From the NCBI GenBank assembly GCA_016209895.1, contig JACQVH010000148.1, positions 1 through 50,678 on the forward strand: a stretch of DNA of 50,678 bases, given 5' to 3'. Both the position numbers and the translations under genes were made by a program. How positions within the stretch are numbered: the first letter of the stretch is position 1; each line of letters begins with the position of its first letter. The notes beneath the pieces are model-generated. The model was not told where the DNA came from, did not search any database, and saw only the letters and a program-made list of their open reading frames with translations. Shown here one piece after another: positions 25,836 through 34,151 of the stretch. The DNA comes from Candidatus Hydrogenedentota bacterium (lineage in GTDB: Bacteria; Hydrogenedentota; Hydrogenedentia; Hydrogenedentales; SLHB01).

Positions 25836-26942
25836 TCAAGAGCGGCGAATGGGAAGACAAGCGTTCTCCTGCGCCTGGACCTTCTCTGTCCTTGTGTCTG
25901 ATGGCGCTGGTAATGGTCGTGGAATGAATGGTTGGCTCTCTGGTTTAACGACCACATTCCGACAGAAATTCTGATATTGATAGACATCAACGCGAGTCAG
26001 CAGCTTGGTCGTTTCGAGAAGCACGTGGCCTTCCCCGGATAGCAGCCTGACTCGGTACGAGTTGTCCTTGACAAGATTTCTGGCGGCCTCTACCGAAGTA
26101 TGATAGCCGCGCTTCTCTTCCTGTCTCGTGCAAGCCGTAACAAGTATGAAGCTGATGTTATCGTAAGCATCGAGGTCCCATCCTTCCAGTTCAGCCAACT
26201 GTGACTCATAGCTGGCATTGGAAAGGTCAGGTGTTTCCACCAGGACAACGATGGGTGGAGACCGGCGTTTGTACTTCCCCGCGAATTCCTCGAGCACAAG
26301 TGTGGAGTGATACTTGCGTTCGCTGGACGCATAGGAATAATCAAAATCGAGCACTTCCGGCTTCATCGGAAAGCGTTCCTGGGTGGTCTCGTGTTTCTGC
26401 GTGTCCACGTGATAGGATTCGATCTCGACGATCAAAGTATTGCCTTCAATACCGACGATATCCGTGCTTAGATACCGTCCCTCTGCTCGCGCCGCCGCGC
26501 GGACCTCGGGCAGAGGAGTTACAAGGGTCGCTTTTTGATGCGCGAGATCCAATTCGAATAGGCCGCCATCACCATAAATCTCCGACGTGGAAACGTACAG
26601 ATACCACCCGGATGGCGACCACGCAATTCCGGTCACGTCCGACGCCCACAGGGGGTCCTGCCAGAACAAACTTGGCCCTCCCCATTTGCAGTCGGGAAGC
26701 CCTTCCACGACCAATCCTTCAACCCCGGTCAAAATGACACCGATATATTCGCCGATGGCGTCTGCGTCGAAGACATACACGCTGAAAGGGCTGTTGGCGA
26801 CCGAGTGTAATCCATGGGTCAGGCTTTTGCCTGTGACTACTAGCTTGTCGCTTGGCGGAGGAGTTTCGGAAGCGTTCAGCGAAACCCCAAAAACCAGCGA
26901 AATGAAGGTAACCATCATGGCGCTCACCCATATCCGCTGCAA
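25836..26942 (-). CDS. Exported protein of unknown function
   Basis: 368 residues with a Sec-type signal peptide (WVSAMMVTFISLVFGVSLNASE). The mature part is rich in beta strands and contains TGIAWSPSGWYLYVSTSEIYGDGGLFELDLAHQKATLV, which resembles one blade of a WD40/TolB-like beta propeller, but a full propeller is not evident. I do not recognise the family. It is divergent from the beta-helix protein gene (97 nt apart) and convergent with the sulfatase gene. Confidence 0.6.
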   Translation of the reverse strand: MQRIWVSAMMVTFISLVFGVSLNASETPPPSDKLVVTGKSLTHGLHSVANSPFSVYVFDADAIGEYIGVILTGVEGLVVEGLPDCKWGGPSLFWQDPLWASDVTGIAWSPSGWYLYVSTSEIYGDGGLFELDLAHQKATLVTPLPEVRAAARAEGRYLSTDIVGIEGNTLIVEIESYHVDTQKHETTQERFPMKPEVLDFDYSYASSERKYHSTLVLEEFAGKYKRRSPPIVVLVETPDLSNASYESQLAELEGWDLDAYDNISFILVTACTRQEEKRGYHTSVEAARNLVKDNSYRVRLLSGEGHVLLETTKLLTRVDVYQYQNFCRNVVVKPESQPFIPRPLPAPSDTRTEKVQAQENACLPIRRS

Positions 26943-27039
26943 AGCGGTACCTTTTATCGGAGTATTCGTAACCTCTTGTATGATACCGCCCGTTGAGCAA
27001 GAGTTTCATCCGGTGGGCTGACTCTGATAGGCTCTACAT

Positions 27040-28992
27040 ATGGCACGCGGGGAGAATATCAACTGGCGGATAAGAATACGGGTTTGCTTCATGACCGCCA
27101 CGCTTATGCTGGCTTGGACCTCCGCCGGCACCAGAGCAGCCGCTGCCGATACCGCAGCACAAGGGGCGGGAACAGCTATGACGTTGTATGTCTCGAAACT
27201 TGGCGATAATTCTGATGGAACTTCGTGGGGCCGGGCTTTTCATACGATTCAAGCCGCGCTCTCGGCCATCCCGGACGACCGCGGCAGACACCGCATCATC
27301 ATCCGCCCGGACACCTATTTCGAAGCGAACCTGTTCCCGAAATATCCGGGCGCGCCCGGCGCGTATAACGTCCTCGAAGCGGATTGGGACGGCAGCCTTG
27401 GTTCCGGCGTGACTGGCTGGGCCGTGGTGGATTCGAGCGATCCCGACAAGGGTTTCAAGAGCGTGGACTGGTACGGCCCGTTTCGTGCCGACCCCGAATT
27501 CTCGGCCATCGGCTGGGACCGTTGGGTGCTCCGGCGCATGTACACCACCGGTGGCGACGCCGGGCTGTTCTGGGACCTAACCAACAAGCTCGGCAGCGAA
27601 TTCACGGTCGTGGTCGAGGATTCCGTCGGCATCGGACGGGCCTTCGGCGGCGGTGTAGGGGCATTCGTAGGACGCGAGAAGGAACCGGTCGTATTTCGCC
27701 GGTGCTGGTTGTGGTGCCTGGACTGGTGGGGCGACGCGGCGGGCGCGTACGTGCGGGCGGAACGCGAGAGTCTGCCGGAATTTCCCGACGTAGTGTTTGA
27801 AGACTGCACCCTGGTCGGGCCCGACAACGCCGTCCAAGCGGGCAATCCGGGCTATGCCGGCTACACGCGATTGAAACTCAAGAATTGCAAGCTCGCCGTG
27901 TTCAATTTCAGCCAGCCGCGCGGCACGCCTTCCACCGGAATCATTTGCAGCACCATCGAAGGCAAGCTTTTACACGTAGACCTCGAGGACTGCACGCTGA
28001 TGGGCTACAAAGTCTTCGGCGCGGGGAAGGGTGACGTAAGTTACTCCACCAAAGGCTGCGTCCGGGCGTACGTCCAATATGAGCAATCCTTGCCCGAAGG
28101 CTTTCTGCGCCTGGGCCATTGGCCGCAAGAGATTTTCCAAAGCCTCCTACCGCCCACGCCCGGACCCTGCCGCCCGATACTCGAAAAAGGCCCCGTAATT
28201 CGCCGCGACCGCTGCGAAACCTCGCCGATGGTGTGGCAGGACCGCGTGTGCCTGCTCGAGTCCATCCGGCCCGGCAGCGGCGGCTCCCGCGAAGAGTACT
28301 ATCTCATCATCACCGACGAGGAATCCGGCCAGGTGCTGGCCCGCTTCGCCGAAGGGCACAGTCTCGCCTCGGCGCTGGTTCACAACGGCGCGGTTTACGC
28401 TTTTGCGTCCCGCTTCGAGACCGAGGGTGGACCGTGGAACGACGTGACCATGTTCAAATCCTCCGACCTCAAACAATGGACCCCAACGATCGTCATTAAG
28501 CAGGAAGGTAAAGAGCACTTATTCAACAGTTCCGTTTGCGCGGACGACAAGGGATTCGTCATGGCCTACGAATCGGACGATCCGGCCTACCCCGCCTTCA
28601 CGATCAAATTCGCCCGGTCGAACGACCTCGAAACCTGGACCAAACTGCCTGACGTATTCGGCCATGATCGCTACACGGCCTGCCCGAGTATCCGCTACGC
28701 CGATGGCTGGTACTACGTGCTTTATACCGAGCATCGCAAACCGCGCTGGTTCTTCGAGACCTTCCTCGCGCGCTCCCGCGATCTCAAGACCTGGGAACTC
28801 GCCCCCAAGAACCCCGTACTCACCCCCGAAGCCCTCGACGACGGCATCAACACCTCCGACCCCGACCTCATCGAATTCCGCGGCGCCACCCGCCTCTACT
28901 ACTCCGTCGGCGACCAACGCACCTGGATGCACCTCAAACGCGCCGCCTACCTCGGCCCCCTCGCGCAGTTTCTTGCCGAATACTTCCAGTAA
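27040..28992 (+). CDS. Exported beta-helix plus beta-propeller glycosidase-like fusion
   Basis: 650 residues. A signal peptide (ends near AAAADTAA, residue 37) is followed by a parallel beta-helix-like half: LYVSKLGDNSDGTSWGRAFHTIQAAL (residues 46-72) is the typical start of right-handed beta-helix proteins such as pectate lyase-like ones, then VVFEDCTLVG and LKLKNCKLAVF coils. The second half (about 380-640) has propeller-like blades: MFKSSDLKQWTP, KFARSNDLETWTKLP, LARSRDLKTWELAP and SDPDLIEFRGATRLYYSV, as in GH32/43/68/130-like five-bladed propellers. This suggests an extracellular glycan-active or glycan-binding protein. Which half is catalytic, if either, is not clear. The start codon ATG at 27040 is plausible but an internal start nearer the signal is possible. 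Confidence 0.65.
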   Translation: MARGENINWRIRIRVCFMTATLMLAWTSAGTRAAAADTAAQGAGTAMTLYVSKLGDNSDGTSWGRAFHTIQAALSAIPDDRGRHRIIIRPDTYFEANLFPKYPGAPGAYNVLEADWDGSLGSGVTGWAVVDSSDPDKGFKSVDWYGPFRADPEFSAIGWDRWVLRRMYTTGGDAGLFWDLTNKLGSEFTVVVEDSVGIGRAFGGGVGAFVGREKEPVVFRRCWLWCLDWWGDAAGAYVRAERESLPEFPDVVFEDCTLVGPDNAVQAGNPGYAGYTRLKLKNCKLAVFNFSQPRGTPSTGIICSTIEGKLLHVDLEDCTLMGYKVFGAGKGDVSYSTKGCVRAYVQYEQSLPEGFLRLGHWPQEIFQSLLPPTPGPCRPILEKGPVIRRDRCETSPMVWQDRVCLLESIRPGSGGSREEYYLIITDEESGQVLARFAEGHSLASALVHNGAVYAFASRFETEGGPWNDVTMFKSSDLKQWTPTIVIKQEGKEHLFNSSVCADDKGFVMAYESDDPAYPAFTIKFARSNDLETWTKLPDVFGHDRYTACPSIRYADGWYYVLYTEHRKPRWFFETFLARSRDLKTWELAPKNPVLTPEALDDGINTSDPDLIEFRGATRLYYSVGDQRTWMHLKRAAYLGPLAQFLAEYFQ

Positions 28993-29095
28993 CGACCGGC
29001 ATGTAAGCCGGTCAGCAGAACCCGGATAACGTGCATAAAACCAGGCTACTCGTGCGTGGTATGATCGGATTTCGAAGGGCTTGTTTGGGGTTCCG

Positions 29096-29578
29096 ATGCA
29101 CAACGGTTTCGTCGAGCACTTGCGCGTATTCTATGAGAGCACAAAACAGGAACTCTTTGTGTACGCCTTGGCATTGACCGGGCAGTTTACGGCGGCGGAA
29201 GATGCCGTCCACTCCGCGTTTAGCGGCGTCTTACGGCGAGGTAAAACGCCGACGCAATTGCGTCCATATATGTTTCGCTGCGTGCGAAACGCGGCCATGG
29301 ACGAACGACGGCTGGTAGAACGTGAGACACGAGAAGCGTCGGTTTTTGGGCAGGTTTCCTCCGACAGCGCGGGAAATCTCGAACAATTGAAGCTGGATTT
29401 GGAGGATGCACTCTCAACACTGTCGGACGACGAGCGCGAGTGTATCATCCTGAAGATATATAGTGGCTTGACCTTTCGGGAAATCGCACAAGTCAGAAAC
29501 GTTCCGCAGGGCACGGCCGCCGCCTGGTACTCGCGCGGCCTCGCGAAGGTCCGTTCGCAACTGGAAGGATACCGATGA
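29096..29578 (+). CDS. ECF-type sigma-70 family RNA polymerase sigma factor
   Basis: 160 residues. Region 2 (FYESTKQELFVYALALTGQFTAAEDAVHSAFSGVL) and region 4 (LSTLSDDERECIILKIYSGLTFREIAQVRNVPQGTAAAWYSRGLAKVRSQL) are present and region 3 is absent, the two-domain ECF layout. It directs RNA polymerase to a specific promoter set, probably in response to an envelope signal. The ATG at 29096 is chosen over a TTG at 29081. Its stop overlaps the ATG of the next gene by 4 nt, and that gene encodes a single-pass membrane protein that may act as anti-sigma factor. Confidence 0.88.
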   Translation: MHNGFVEHLRVFYESTKQELFVYALALTGQFTAAEDAVHSAFSGVLRRGKTPTQLRPYMFRCVRNAAMDERRLVERETREASVFGQVSSDSAGNLEQLKLDLEDALSTLSDDERECIILKIYSGLTFREIAQVRNVPQGTAAAWYSRGLAKVRSQLEGYR

Positions 29579-30000
29579 AGGACCAAGAACGACTATTGCG
29601 CAAACTTCCGCTCGCACCTGTGTCAGAGAACCTGGACCGGCGAATTGAACAATTGCTGGCAACCGTGCCCGCGAACGCGTCCCCGAACCTGCTAAAGCGG
29701 CCGATTCTATTTTGGCACGCGCTCGCTATGGCGGCATTCGGCGCGATTATCAGTTTCTCCATTGGATGGTACATCTCACCGGAATCGGTTCAGTCCGATC
29801 CGACACCTGTGATCTATCACGTCGTAAATATGCCTGCGGCCGAAACCGCGCGCTGGCTCGACTGGACGCAGCCTCCGGCCCGGCAGGATTTGCGGGACCT
29901 CTTACGAAGTGCAAGCCCTCAGCTCCGCCAGGCGCCGACTGAGAAAGGTCCCTACGTAAACGACGCCGGCACGGTCGCCGGCTCCGAGAAGGAGATATAA
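29575..30000 (+). CDS. Single-pass membrane protein, possible anti-sigma factor
   Basis: 141 residues: a 45-residue hydrophilic N-terminus (cytoplasmic), one transmembrane helix (about 47-66, WHALAMAAFGAIISFSIGWYI) and a 75-residue periplasmic tail rich in Pro. Translationally coupled to the ECF sigma gene. This is the layout of a membrane anti-sigma factor, but the HxxxCxxC zinc motif of the ZAS family is absent and no other anti-sigma fold is evident. Assignment is by position and topology only. Confidence 0.5.
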   Translation: MKDQERLLRKLPLAPVSENLDRRIEQLLATVPANASPNLLKRPILFWHALAMAAFGAIISFSIGWYISPESVQSDPTPVIYHVVNMPAAETARWLDWTQPPARQDLRDLLRSASPQLRQAPTEKGPYVNDAGTVAGSEKEI

Positions 30001-30002
30001 AC

Positions 30003-30698
30003 ATGCGTCAACATCGGACCACCCTCATGCTAATAGCCACCATGCTTGCCGGCATCCCGCTCACGTCCAACGCGCAGGAGACTATAACCCAGTTCAAAGT
30101 AGAGTTACGCATGTACCAAGTCACGACAAGAATCACCGGAAACGGGCTGACTTCTCAGACGTTGCCGGGCATTAATGGGTTGCTTCACGTCATCCACGAA
30201 AAACTGGGCGAGACCGAATTGGTGATGGATGGGAAGCAGCTTACATGGAACGGCGCAGATGCGCCATCGGACAAGAATATCAGCATCTCGGCAAATCCTG
30301 TCGTGATTACGATTGAAAATAAGAAAGCCTCCATCGAGATCGTCAAGGACGGTCCCGTTCAGTACTTTGCGCGGACTCCAGACGGCCATTTTGAACTTCA
30401 GGCACTCAATGACGAGGACCCACGGAACAAACTCGGAATTGTTATCGGCCTCACACCGCGTCGAGTAGAGGGTAAGCCCGATGAATTAAACTGTGATTTC
30501 TCATTCCATTCCTCGTGGATCAAAGGACGTGAACCGTTGGAAGGGGTGGGTCTCGACGTCGGGAAACCTATTCTTGAAACGGTTACCGCCGAAGGTCCCC
30601 TCGGTGCCCGGCTCGGCGAATGGGTATGTTATCGGACAATCGCAGAAGGGCAAGGCGCGATCTACCTCTTCATGAAGATAACCCTTCCCGAACAATGA
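30003..30698 (+). CDS. Exported protein of unknown function downstream of sigma/anti-sigma pair
   Basis: 231 residues with a signal peptide (TTLMLIATMLAGIPLTSNAQE, cleavage likely after NAQ). The mature part is beta-rich (TQFKVELRMYQVTTRI; LGIVIGLTPRRVEGKPDEL) and its pattern of an N-terminal strand pair and a C-terminal LGEWVCYRTIAEG segment is somewhat like short secretin-associated domains, but I cannot assign a family. It starts 2 nt after the membrane protein stop, so it belongs to the same operon and could be the sensed or regulated component. Confidence 0.55.
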   Translation: MRQHRTTLMLIATMLAGIPLTSNAQETITQFKVELRMYQVTTRITGNGLTSQTLPGINGLLHVIHEKLGETELVMDGKQLTWNGADAPSDKNISISANPVVITIENKKASIEIVKDGPVQYFARTPDGHFELQALNDEDPRNKLGIVIGLTPRRVEGKPDELNCDFSFHSSWIKGREPLEGVGLDVGKPILETVTAEGPLGARLGEWVCYRTIAEGQGAIYLFMKITLPEQ

Positions 30699-30866
30699 TG
30701 AAATCCAGCGTCATGTTTTGGCGACAGAATGAAAGTCCAACGATCTAACCCTTACAGTGTCTGGCGGGATTTGGTGTTTCGATCCAGGGCGGCGTACCGG
30801 TGGGAGCGGGAGTGACCCTGGACCACCGTATGAAGCTCCTTCGGGGTAGTCGGGGACGCGATTAGG

Positions 30867-30884
30867 ACCGCATTGTCGTGCGGT
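30867..30884. other. Small hairpin between convergent genes
   Basis: ACCGCA (30867-30872) and TGCGGT (30879-30884) pair as a perfect 6-bp stem with a 6-nt loop in the gap between the exported protein (stop 30698) and the minus-strand coiled-coil gene (end 30892). Neither side has a U-tract, so a classical intrinsic terminator is doubtful. The rest of the 193-nt gap shows nothing I can assign. Confidence 0.3.
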
Positions 30885-30891
30885 TCTCGTG

Positions 30892-31233
30892 TCAGTCCGT
30901 GTGACCAGACATAGTCACGGGGTCATTCTGTACGAAGACCACCTGGCCGTAGTGGTTCTTGAAAAACTCGAAGTCCCATGATCCGCGAGGTGTGGATTTC
31001 CGAGTTCGATCGGGAAGTACGAGGCTTCCTTTGAGGCTGCCGGGAGGCAGTATCCGAGTCGTCGAACTCTCCTCTAGGCTCTTGACCTTGGCTTCGAGTT
31101 CGCCCAGTCGCTGCTCCAGTAACTGGATGCGCTCCTCCGCAGGTTCGGCCTTGTCGTTGTCGGCGATAACCACTCCCTGACCCGCCGCGACCGCCAATGC
31201 CAGCAACAAACTCGCAACCAATGCTGTCTTCAT
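30892..31233 (-). CDS. Small exported coiled-coil protein
   Basis: 113 residues from the second Met (MKTALVASLLLALAVAAGQG), which begins a clear signal peptide. Then an acidic heptad stretch, AEERIQLLEQRLGELEAKVKSLEES, predicts a short coiled coil (about residues 30-57), followed by a 50-residue tail (GSWDFEFFKNHYGQVVFVQNDP). Probably an envelope or periplasmic protein that trimerises or tethers. No family is recognised. The start at 31233 is preferred to 31248, which would add MEGRA before the signal. Confidence 0.55.
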   Translation of the reverse strand: MKTALVASLLLALAVAAGQGVVIADNDKAEPAEERIQLLEQRLGELEAKVKSLEESSTTRILPPGSLKGSLVLPDRTRKSTPRGSWDFEFFKNHYGQVVFVQNDPVTMSGHTD

Positions 31234-31575
31234 CGCTCTACCCTCCAACCAGAATTGGCCGTCGCGCGGTATCCACCCGTCCGATCAGCTTTCCCATCAT
31301 TATTCTAACAGATTTTGGCTCGAATTAGATGACCTTCGGTAGAGAGTCTGGAAATCCGGAAGACAAAAAAGGCGGAACATTCATGCTGTGGCGACACGAA
31401 CTAATTCGAGGTTCGACTATGTCGAATTGGCACTACTTCCTGCTGCTGTATTCCGTGGGGCAAACTTTCCAGTCTGCCTCGCCTTGACGACATCATGGGT
31501 CTGATGCAATCATCGCGCTGCGCCAGAGAGCAATCGTGGCTTGGGCATACATCGAACATTGTGGAAGGAGTCGTC
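31234..31575. other. Intergenic region between divergent genes
   Basis: This 342-nt gap holds the promoters of two divergent genes. A 10-bp inverted repeat, CTCGAATTAG (31319-31328) and CTAATTCGAG (31401-31410), encloses 72 nt. A weak promoter for the ThuA-like gene could be TTGGCA (31427) with TATTCC (31449), spacing 16. A stretch near 31381 (TCATGCTGTGGCGACA) resembles one near 30712 (TCATGTTTTGGCGACA). No open reading frame or RNA gene was recognised. Confidence 0.4.
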
Positions 31576-32319
31576 ATGAAGCTTCGGTTCGTTTGCATTC
31601 TATTGATCGCGGGTCTGCTTGTCGCGTTTGGTTCCGACGCTGCGAAGAAGCCGCCCGCGGGGCTGCCGCCCGTCCGGTGCCTGATGATGGGTATGGGTCC
31701 GCATAAGGACGACACCATGACCGAGGTACTCAAGGTAGTCAAAGAGAAATACCCGACCGTGGCAATCACGGCGACGGAGAACCTCGAAGACCTGCGCATT
31801 GAGAACTTGAAGAAATACCAAGTCCTGCTCATGGTGCAGATGAAGGTCGAAGACGGCAATCCGCCCGACTTCGTCAAAGAAGGCGTCCTTCAATTCCTGA
31901 AGGAAGGCGGCGGGCTGGTAGTGACGCATTTCGCGGTGGCCAACGTACAGAACTGGCGGGATTCGATTGACCTCTACGGCGCGATGTGGGTGAGCGGGAA
32001 ATCCACGCACGGCCCGTATCACCAGTTCCGCGTGGATATGAAAGACGAAGCGCATCCGATCGTTCAGGGCGTGCGACCGTTCACCACGAACGACGAGCTA
32101 TACTTCAACTTGCTGATGCGGCCCGACCTGCACGTCATCATGACCGGGTACGAAGAACGTTTCGGACACACCGTCGCCGAGCCGCTGCTTGCCACGCACT
32201 ACGTGCACAACGCGCGCTGCGTCTACTTCGCGTTGGGTCACGACGCCCAGTCCTGCAAAACGCCCGAATTCGTCCAGATTCTGGTCCAGTCCATCGAATG
32301 GGCCGCATGCCGGCGCTGA
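31576..32319 (+). CDS. Exported ThuA-like (glutamine-amidotransferase-fold) protein
   Basis: 247 residues from the ATG at 31576, which has a GGAAGGAG Shine-Dalgarno and starts a signal peptide (LRFVCILLIAGLLVAFGSDA). The mature domain has the ThuA pattern: a flavodoxin-like first strand VRCLMMGMGPHKDD, a middle KYQVLLMVQMKVEDG, FLKEGGGLVVTHFAVANVQNW, HPIVQGVRPFTTNDELYF and C-terminal GHDAQSCKTPEFVQILVQSIEWA. ThuA proteins are linked to disaccharide (trehalose-type) use; the biochemical role is not settled. The downstream alpha/beta hydrolase gene begins 22 nt later and is probably co-transcribed. Confidence 0.8.
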   Translation: MKLRFVCILLIAGLLVAFGSDAAKKPPAGLPPVRCLMMGMGPHKDDTMTEVLKVVKEKYPTVAITATENLEDLRIENLKKYQVLLMVQMKVEDGNPPDFVKEGVLQFLKEGGGLVVTHFAVANVQNWRDSIDLYGAMWVSGKSTHGPYHQFRVDMKDEAHPIVQGVRPFTTNDELYFNLLMRPDLHVIMTGYEERFGHTVAEPLLATHYVHNARCVYFALGHDAQSCKTPEFVQILVQSIEWAACRR

Positions 32320-32341
32320 CGCCTCCGGCCATTGCTTTCAC

Positions 32342-33253
32342 GTGCGCCCTTACTTGCTCAAAGCCTGGTTCACATTGGTGGACCGGCTCGCGCGCTGGTT
32401 GGTCTACAATCGCGACGCGCCGCCGGTCGCGGACTATATCTGCGATGTACCGTACGACGTAATTGACCCGCGCCAGTGTTGCGATATCGCCGTTCCCGAG
32501 GGTCAGCCGCCGTTTCCGGTCCTCATCGTTATCCACGGCGGCGGCCTACTCAGCGGCGACAAGAAGAGCTACACCCGCATCTGCAAGTGCTTCGCCAAGG
32601 CCGGATTTCTGGCCTTCAACGTGAACTATCGGCTCGGTCCCAAGTACACCTATCCCGTGCAGTTTCAGGATGCGGCCGCGGCCGTATACTGGATTTTCGC
32701 GCACGCCGGCGAATACGGCGGCGATTGCACCCGTCTCTTCCTCGCCGGAGACTCCGCCGGTGCGCATCTGGCGTGCTGGTACGTGGCTGCCTTGTTTAAC
32801 CATGACTTACTCAAGGCAACAGAAGTAAAAGACACCATCCCGCACGACTTCTTGAAAGGCATCTTGCTTTTCTACGGCATTTACGACATGGAGACCTGTC
32901 TACGCTGCGGCTATCCCGGCATGCGAACCACCGCCGAAGTCTTCCTCGGCAAAGACCCAGCCCGATATGCTGAGTTGAGCCAAGTCGCGTCCCCCATTCG
33001 CCATATCCGGCCATCCTTCCCGCCGACCTTCATTTGTTCCGCGACGCGCGACAAACTGCACGCGCAATCTGCCGACCTCGCGGCGGCCCTCGAACGCGCC
33101 GGAGCGCCCTGCCGCACGATCTTCTTTACCCCGGAACAACACCCCGAGGCCGACCACGCCTTCCTGAACTTCCACCAGAAATCCTGTTCGCAGATCGCTA
33201 TGGCGGAAGCGCTCAATTTTCTGCGGAGTTTGACTGAGGCGGCCAATCCGTAG
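32342..33253 (+). CDS. Alpha/beta hydrolase, HSL/esterase type
   Basis: 303 residues from a GTG at 32342, just after the ThuA stop; the open frame extends further upstream but overlaps ThuA. It has the oxyanion-hole motif VIHGGGLLSGD, nucleophile elbow LAGDSAGAHLA, and the final His in EADHAFLNFH; the acidic residue is probably Asp in SATRDKLHAQ. These are features of the hormone-sensitive-lipase/carboxylesterase group (BD-FAE-like). No signal peptide is visible, so it may act in the cytoplasm on acetylated or other esterified substrates. It is likely in one operon with the ThuA-like gene. The start codon is uncertain. Confidence 0.75.
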   Translation: MRPYLLKAWFTLVDRLARWLVYNRDAPPVADYICDVPYDVIDPRQCCDIAVPEGQPPFPVLIVIHGGGLLSGDKKSYTRICKCFAKAGFLAFNVNYRLGPKYTYPVQFQDAAAAVYWIFAHAGEYGGDCTRLFLAGDSAGAHLACWYVAALFNHDLLKATEVKDTIPHDFLKGILLFYGIYDMETCLRCGYPGMRTTAEVFLGKDPARYAELSQVASPIRHIRPSFPPTFICSATRDKLHAQSADLAAALERAGAPCRTIFFTPEQHPEADHAFLNFHQKSCSQIAMAEALNFLRSLTEAANP

Positions 33254-33360
33254 CACGCGACGCAATCCTATGACACCGTCCTTAGGCGTGGCTGTAGGGC
33301 TTCACGATTCTGCGTTGGCGATTGCCAACCACGACTACTACCCGCGCGGCAGATAGCGGC

Positions 33361-33389
33361 TTGACCGGCAAGTCGCCAGGGACTAGAAT
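33361..33389 (+). promoter_or_regulatory. Sigma-70 promoter of the RHH-MazF operon
   Basis: TTGACC (33361-33366) and TAGAAT (33384-33389) are separated by 17 nt and lie 35 nt before the GTG start of the antitoxin gene. No other strong promoter is visible in this 171-nt gap. Confidence 0.65.
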
Positions 33390-33424
33390 GACTATAGGAA
33401 TCCTCATTAGAATGTGGAGAGATT

Positions 33425-33658
33425 GTGCGCACGATTCAGATGACTCTTGATGACGAGTTGGTCCGTATTGTAGACCGGCTTACCAAGGAGCTTAAGACAA
33501 CTCGCTCGGCGTTCACGCGCACTGCATTGCGAGAAGCCATTGCAAGATATGACACCCGACGTCTGGAAGAACAACACCGGCGGGGCTATCAGCGACATCC
33601 GGTCAAGAAGGGGGAGTTTGACGTATGGGTGAAGGTACAACGTTGGGGAGAGGAATGA
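33425..33658 (+). CDS. Ribbon-helix-helix antitoxin, MazE/CopG-like
   Basis: 77 residues starting at GTG. The first 45 form an RHH domain: TIQMTLDDELVRIVDRLTKELKTTRSAFTRTALREAIARY. The C-terminal 30 residues (RRGYQRHPVKKGEFDVWVKVQRWGEE) are the toxin-neutralising tail. Its TGA overlaps the ATG of the MazF-like gene by 4 nt. The dimer is expected to bind its own promoter and repress the pair. Confidence 0.85.
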   Translation: MRTIQMTLDDELVRIVDRLTKELKTTRSAFTRTALREAIARYDTRRLEEQHRRGYQRHPVKKGEFDVWVKVQRWGEE

Positions 33659-33966
33659 GGAGGGGCGAAATTCGATGGTTTCGCTTCAAGCACCCGGATA
33701 GGAGGCGACCCGTCCTGCTGCTAACACGTGACTCAGTCCTTGACTATCTTGGCGACGTGACTGTGGCGCCCGTCACCTCCACGATTAGGGGTATTCCCAG
33801 CGAGGTTGTCCTCTCGTCCAGGGATGGCGTACCGCACGATTGTGCGATCAACTGCGACCATATTCAGACCGTGCCACAATCCCAGATCGGGTCCCTGATT
33901 GGCACGCTCCCATCGGACAAACTCCGCCAAGTCCGGCAAGCGATTTTGTTCGCATTAGATTTGTAG
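33655..33966 (+). CDS. MazF/PemK-family endoribonuclease toxin
   Basis: 103 residues from the ATG at 33655, which overlaps the antitoxin stop. MRRGEIRWFRFKHPDRRRPVLLLTRDSV is the start of PemK/MazF (R-G-x-I/V ... RRPVLVL); VTVAPVTSTIRGIPSEVVLS and INCDHIQTVP are conserved core segments. Members cleave mRNA at short sequences. The N-terminus of an upstream in-frame ATG at 33625 would fall within the antitoxin gene and is not used. Confidence 0.88.
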   Translation: MRRGEIRWFRFKHPDRRRPVLLLTRDSVLDYLGDVTVAPVTSTIRGIPSEVVLSSRDGVPHDCAINCDHIQTVPQSQIGSLIGTLPSDKLRQVRQAILFALDL

Positions 33967-34037
33967 ATGCCTCGCAAAGCCCAGGCACGAACGGCGACGG
34001 CGCCAGCGACTTGCAGGAATACCTCGAAGTAACCCAA
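33966..34037 (+). pseudogene. Remnant of a Ca-binding-repeat/secreted protein coding region
   Basis: In the frame of the next gene but upstream of its start, the bases read DASQSPGTNGDGASDLQEYLEVTQ. The core NGDGASDLQEYLEVT resembles the DxDGDGxSDLxEYLxGT repeats found near the C-termini of secreted proteins in planctomycete-like genomes. No start codon of its own or companion coding is seen, so it looks like a leftover gene end between the toxin gene and the gspA-like promoter. Weak evidence. Confidence 0.35.
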
Positions 34038-34079
34038 GTTTCCCGGGCCACGGCTGGAGCGATTTCGACTCACCAGCCA

Positions 34080-34108
34080 TTGACACGCCTTGTGTTACGT
34101 GATATTCT
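34080..34108 (+). promoter_or_regulatory. Sigma-70 promoter of the gspA-gspB pair
   Basis: TTGACA (34080-34085) and TATTCT (34103-34108) have a 17-nt spacer and lie 43 nt before the ATG at 34152. This supports 34152 as the real start and excludes the longer open frame from 33840. Confidence 0.7.
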
Positions 34109-34151
34109 ACTTTGTCAAGAATTAACCGGTTGGGGTGGCGGAAGTAACCCG

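Noticed and set aside
30867-30884. Intrinsic terminator
   Set aside because: The stem is short and no U-tract follows on either strand.
33840-34151. Long N-terminal extension of the gspA-like gene
   Set aside because: It overlaps the MazF gene, a strong promoter lies within it, and gspA homologues start at MYEAFYG.
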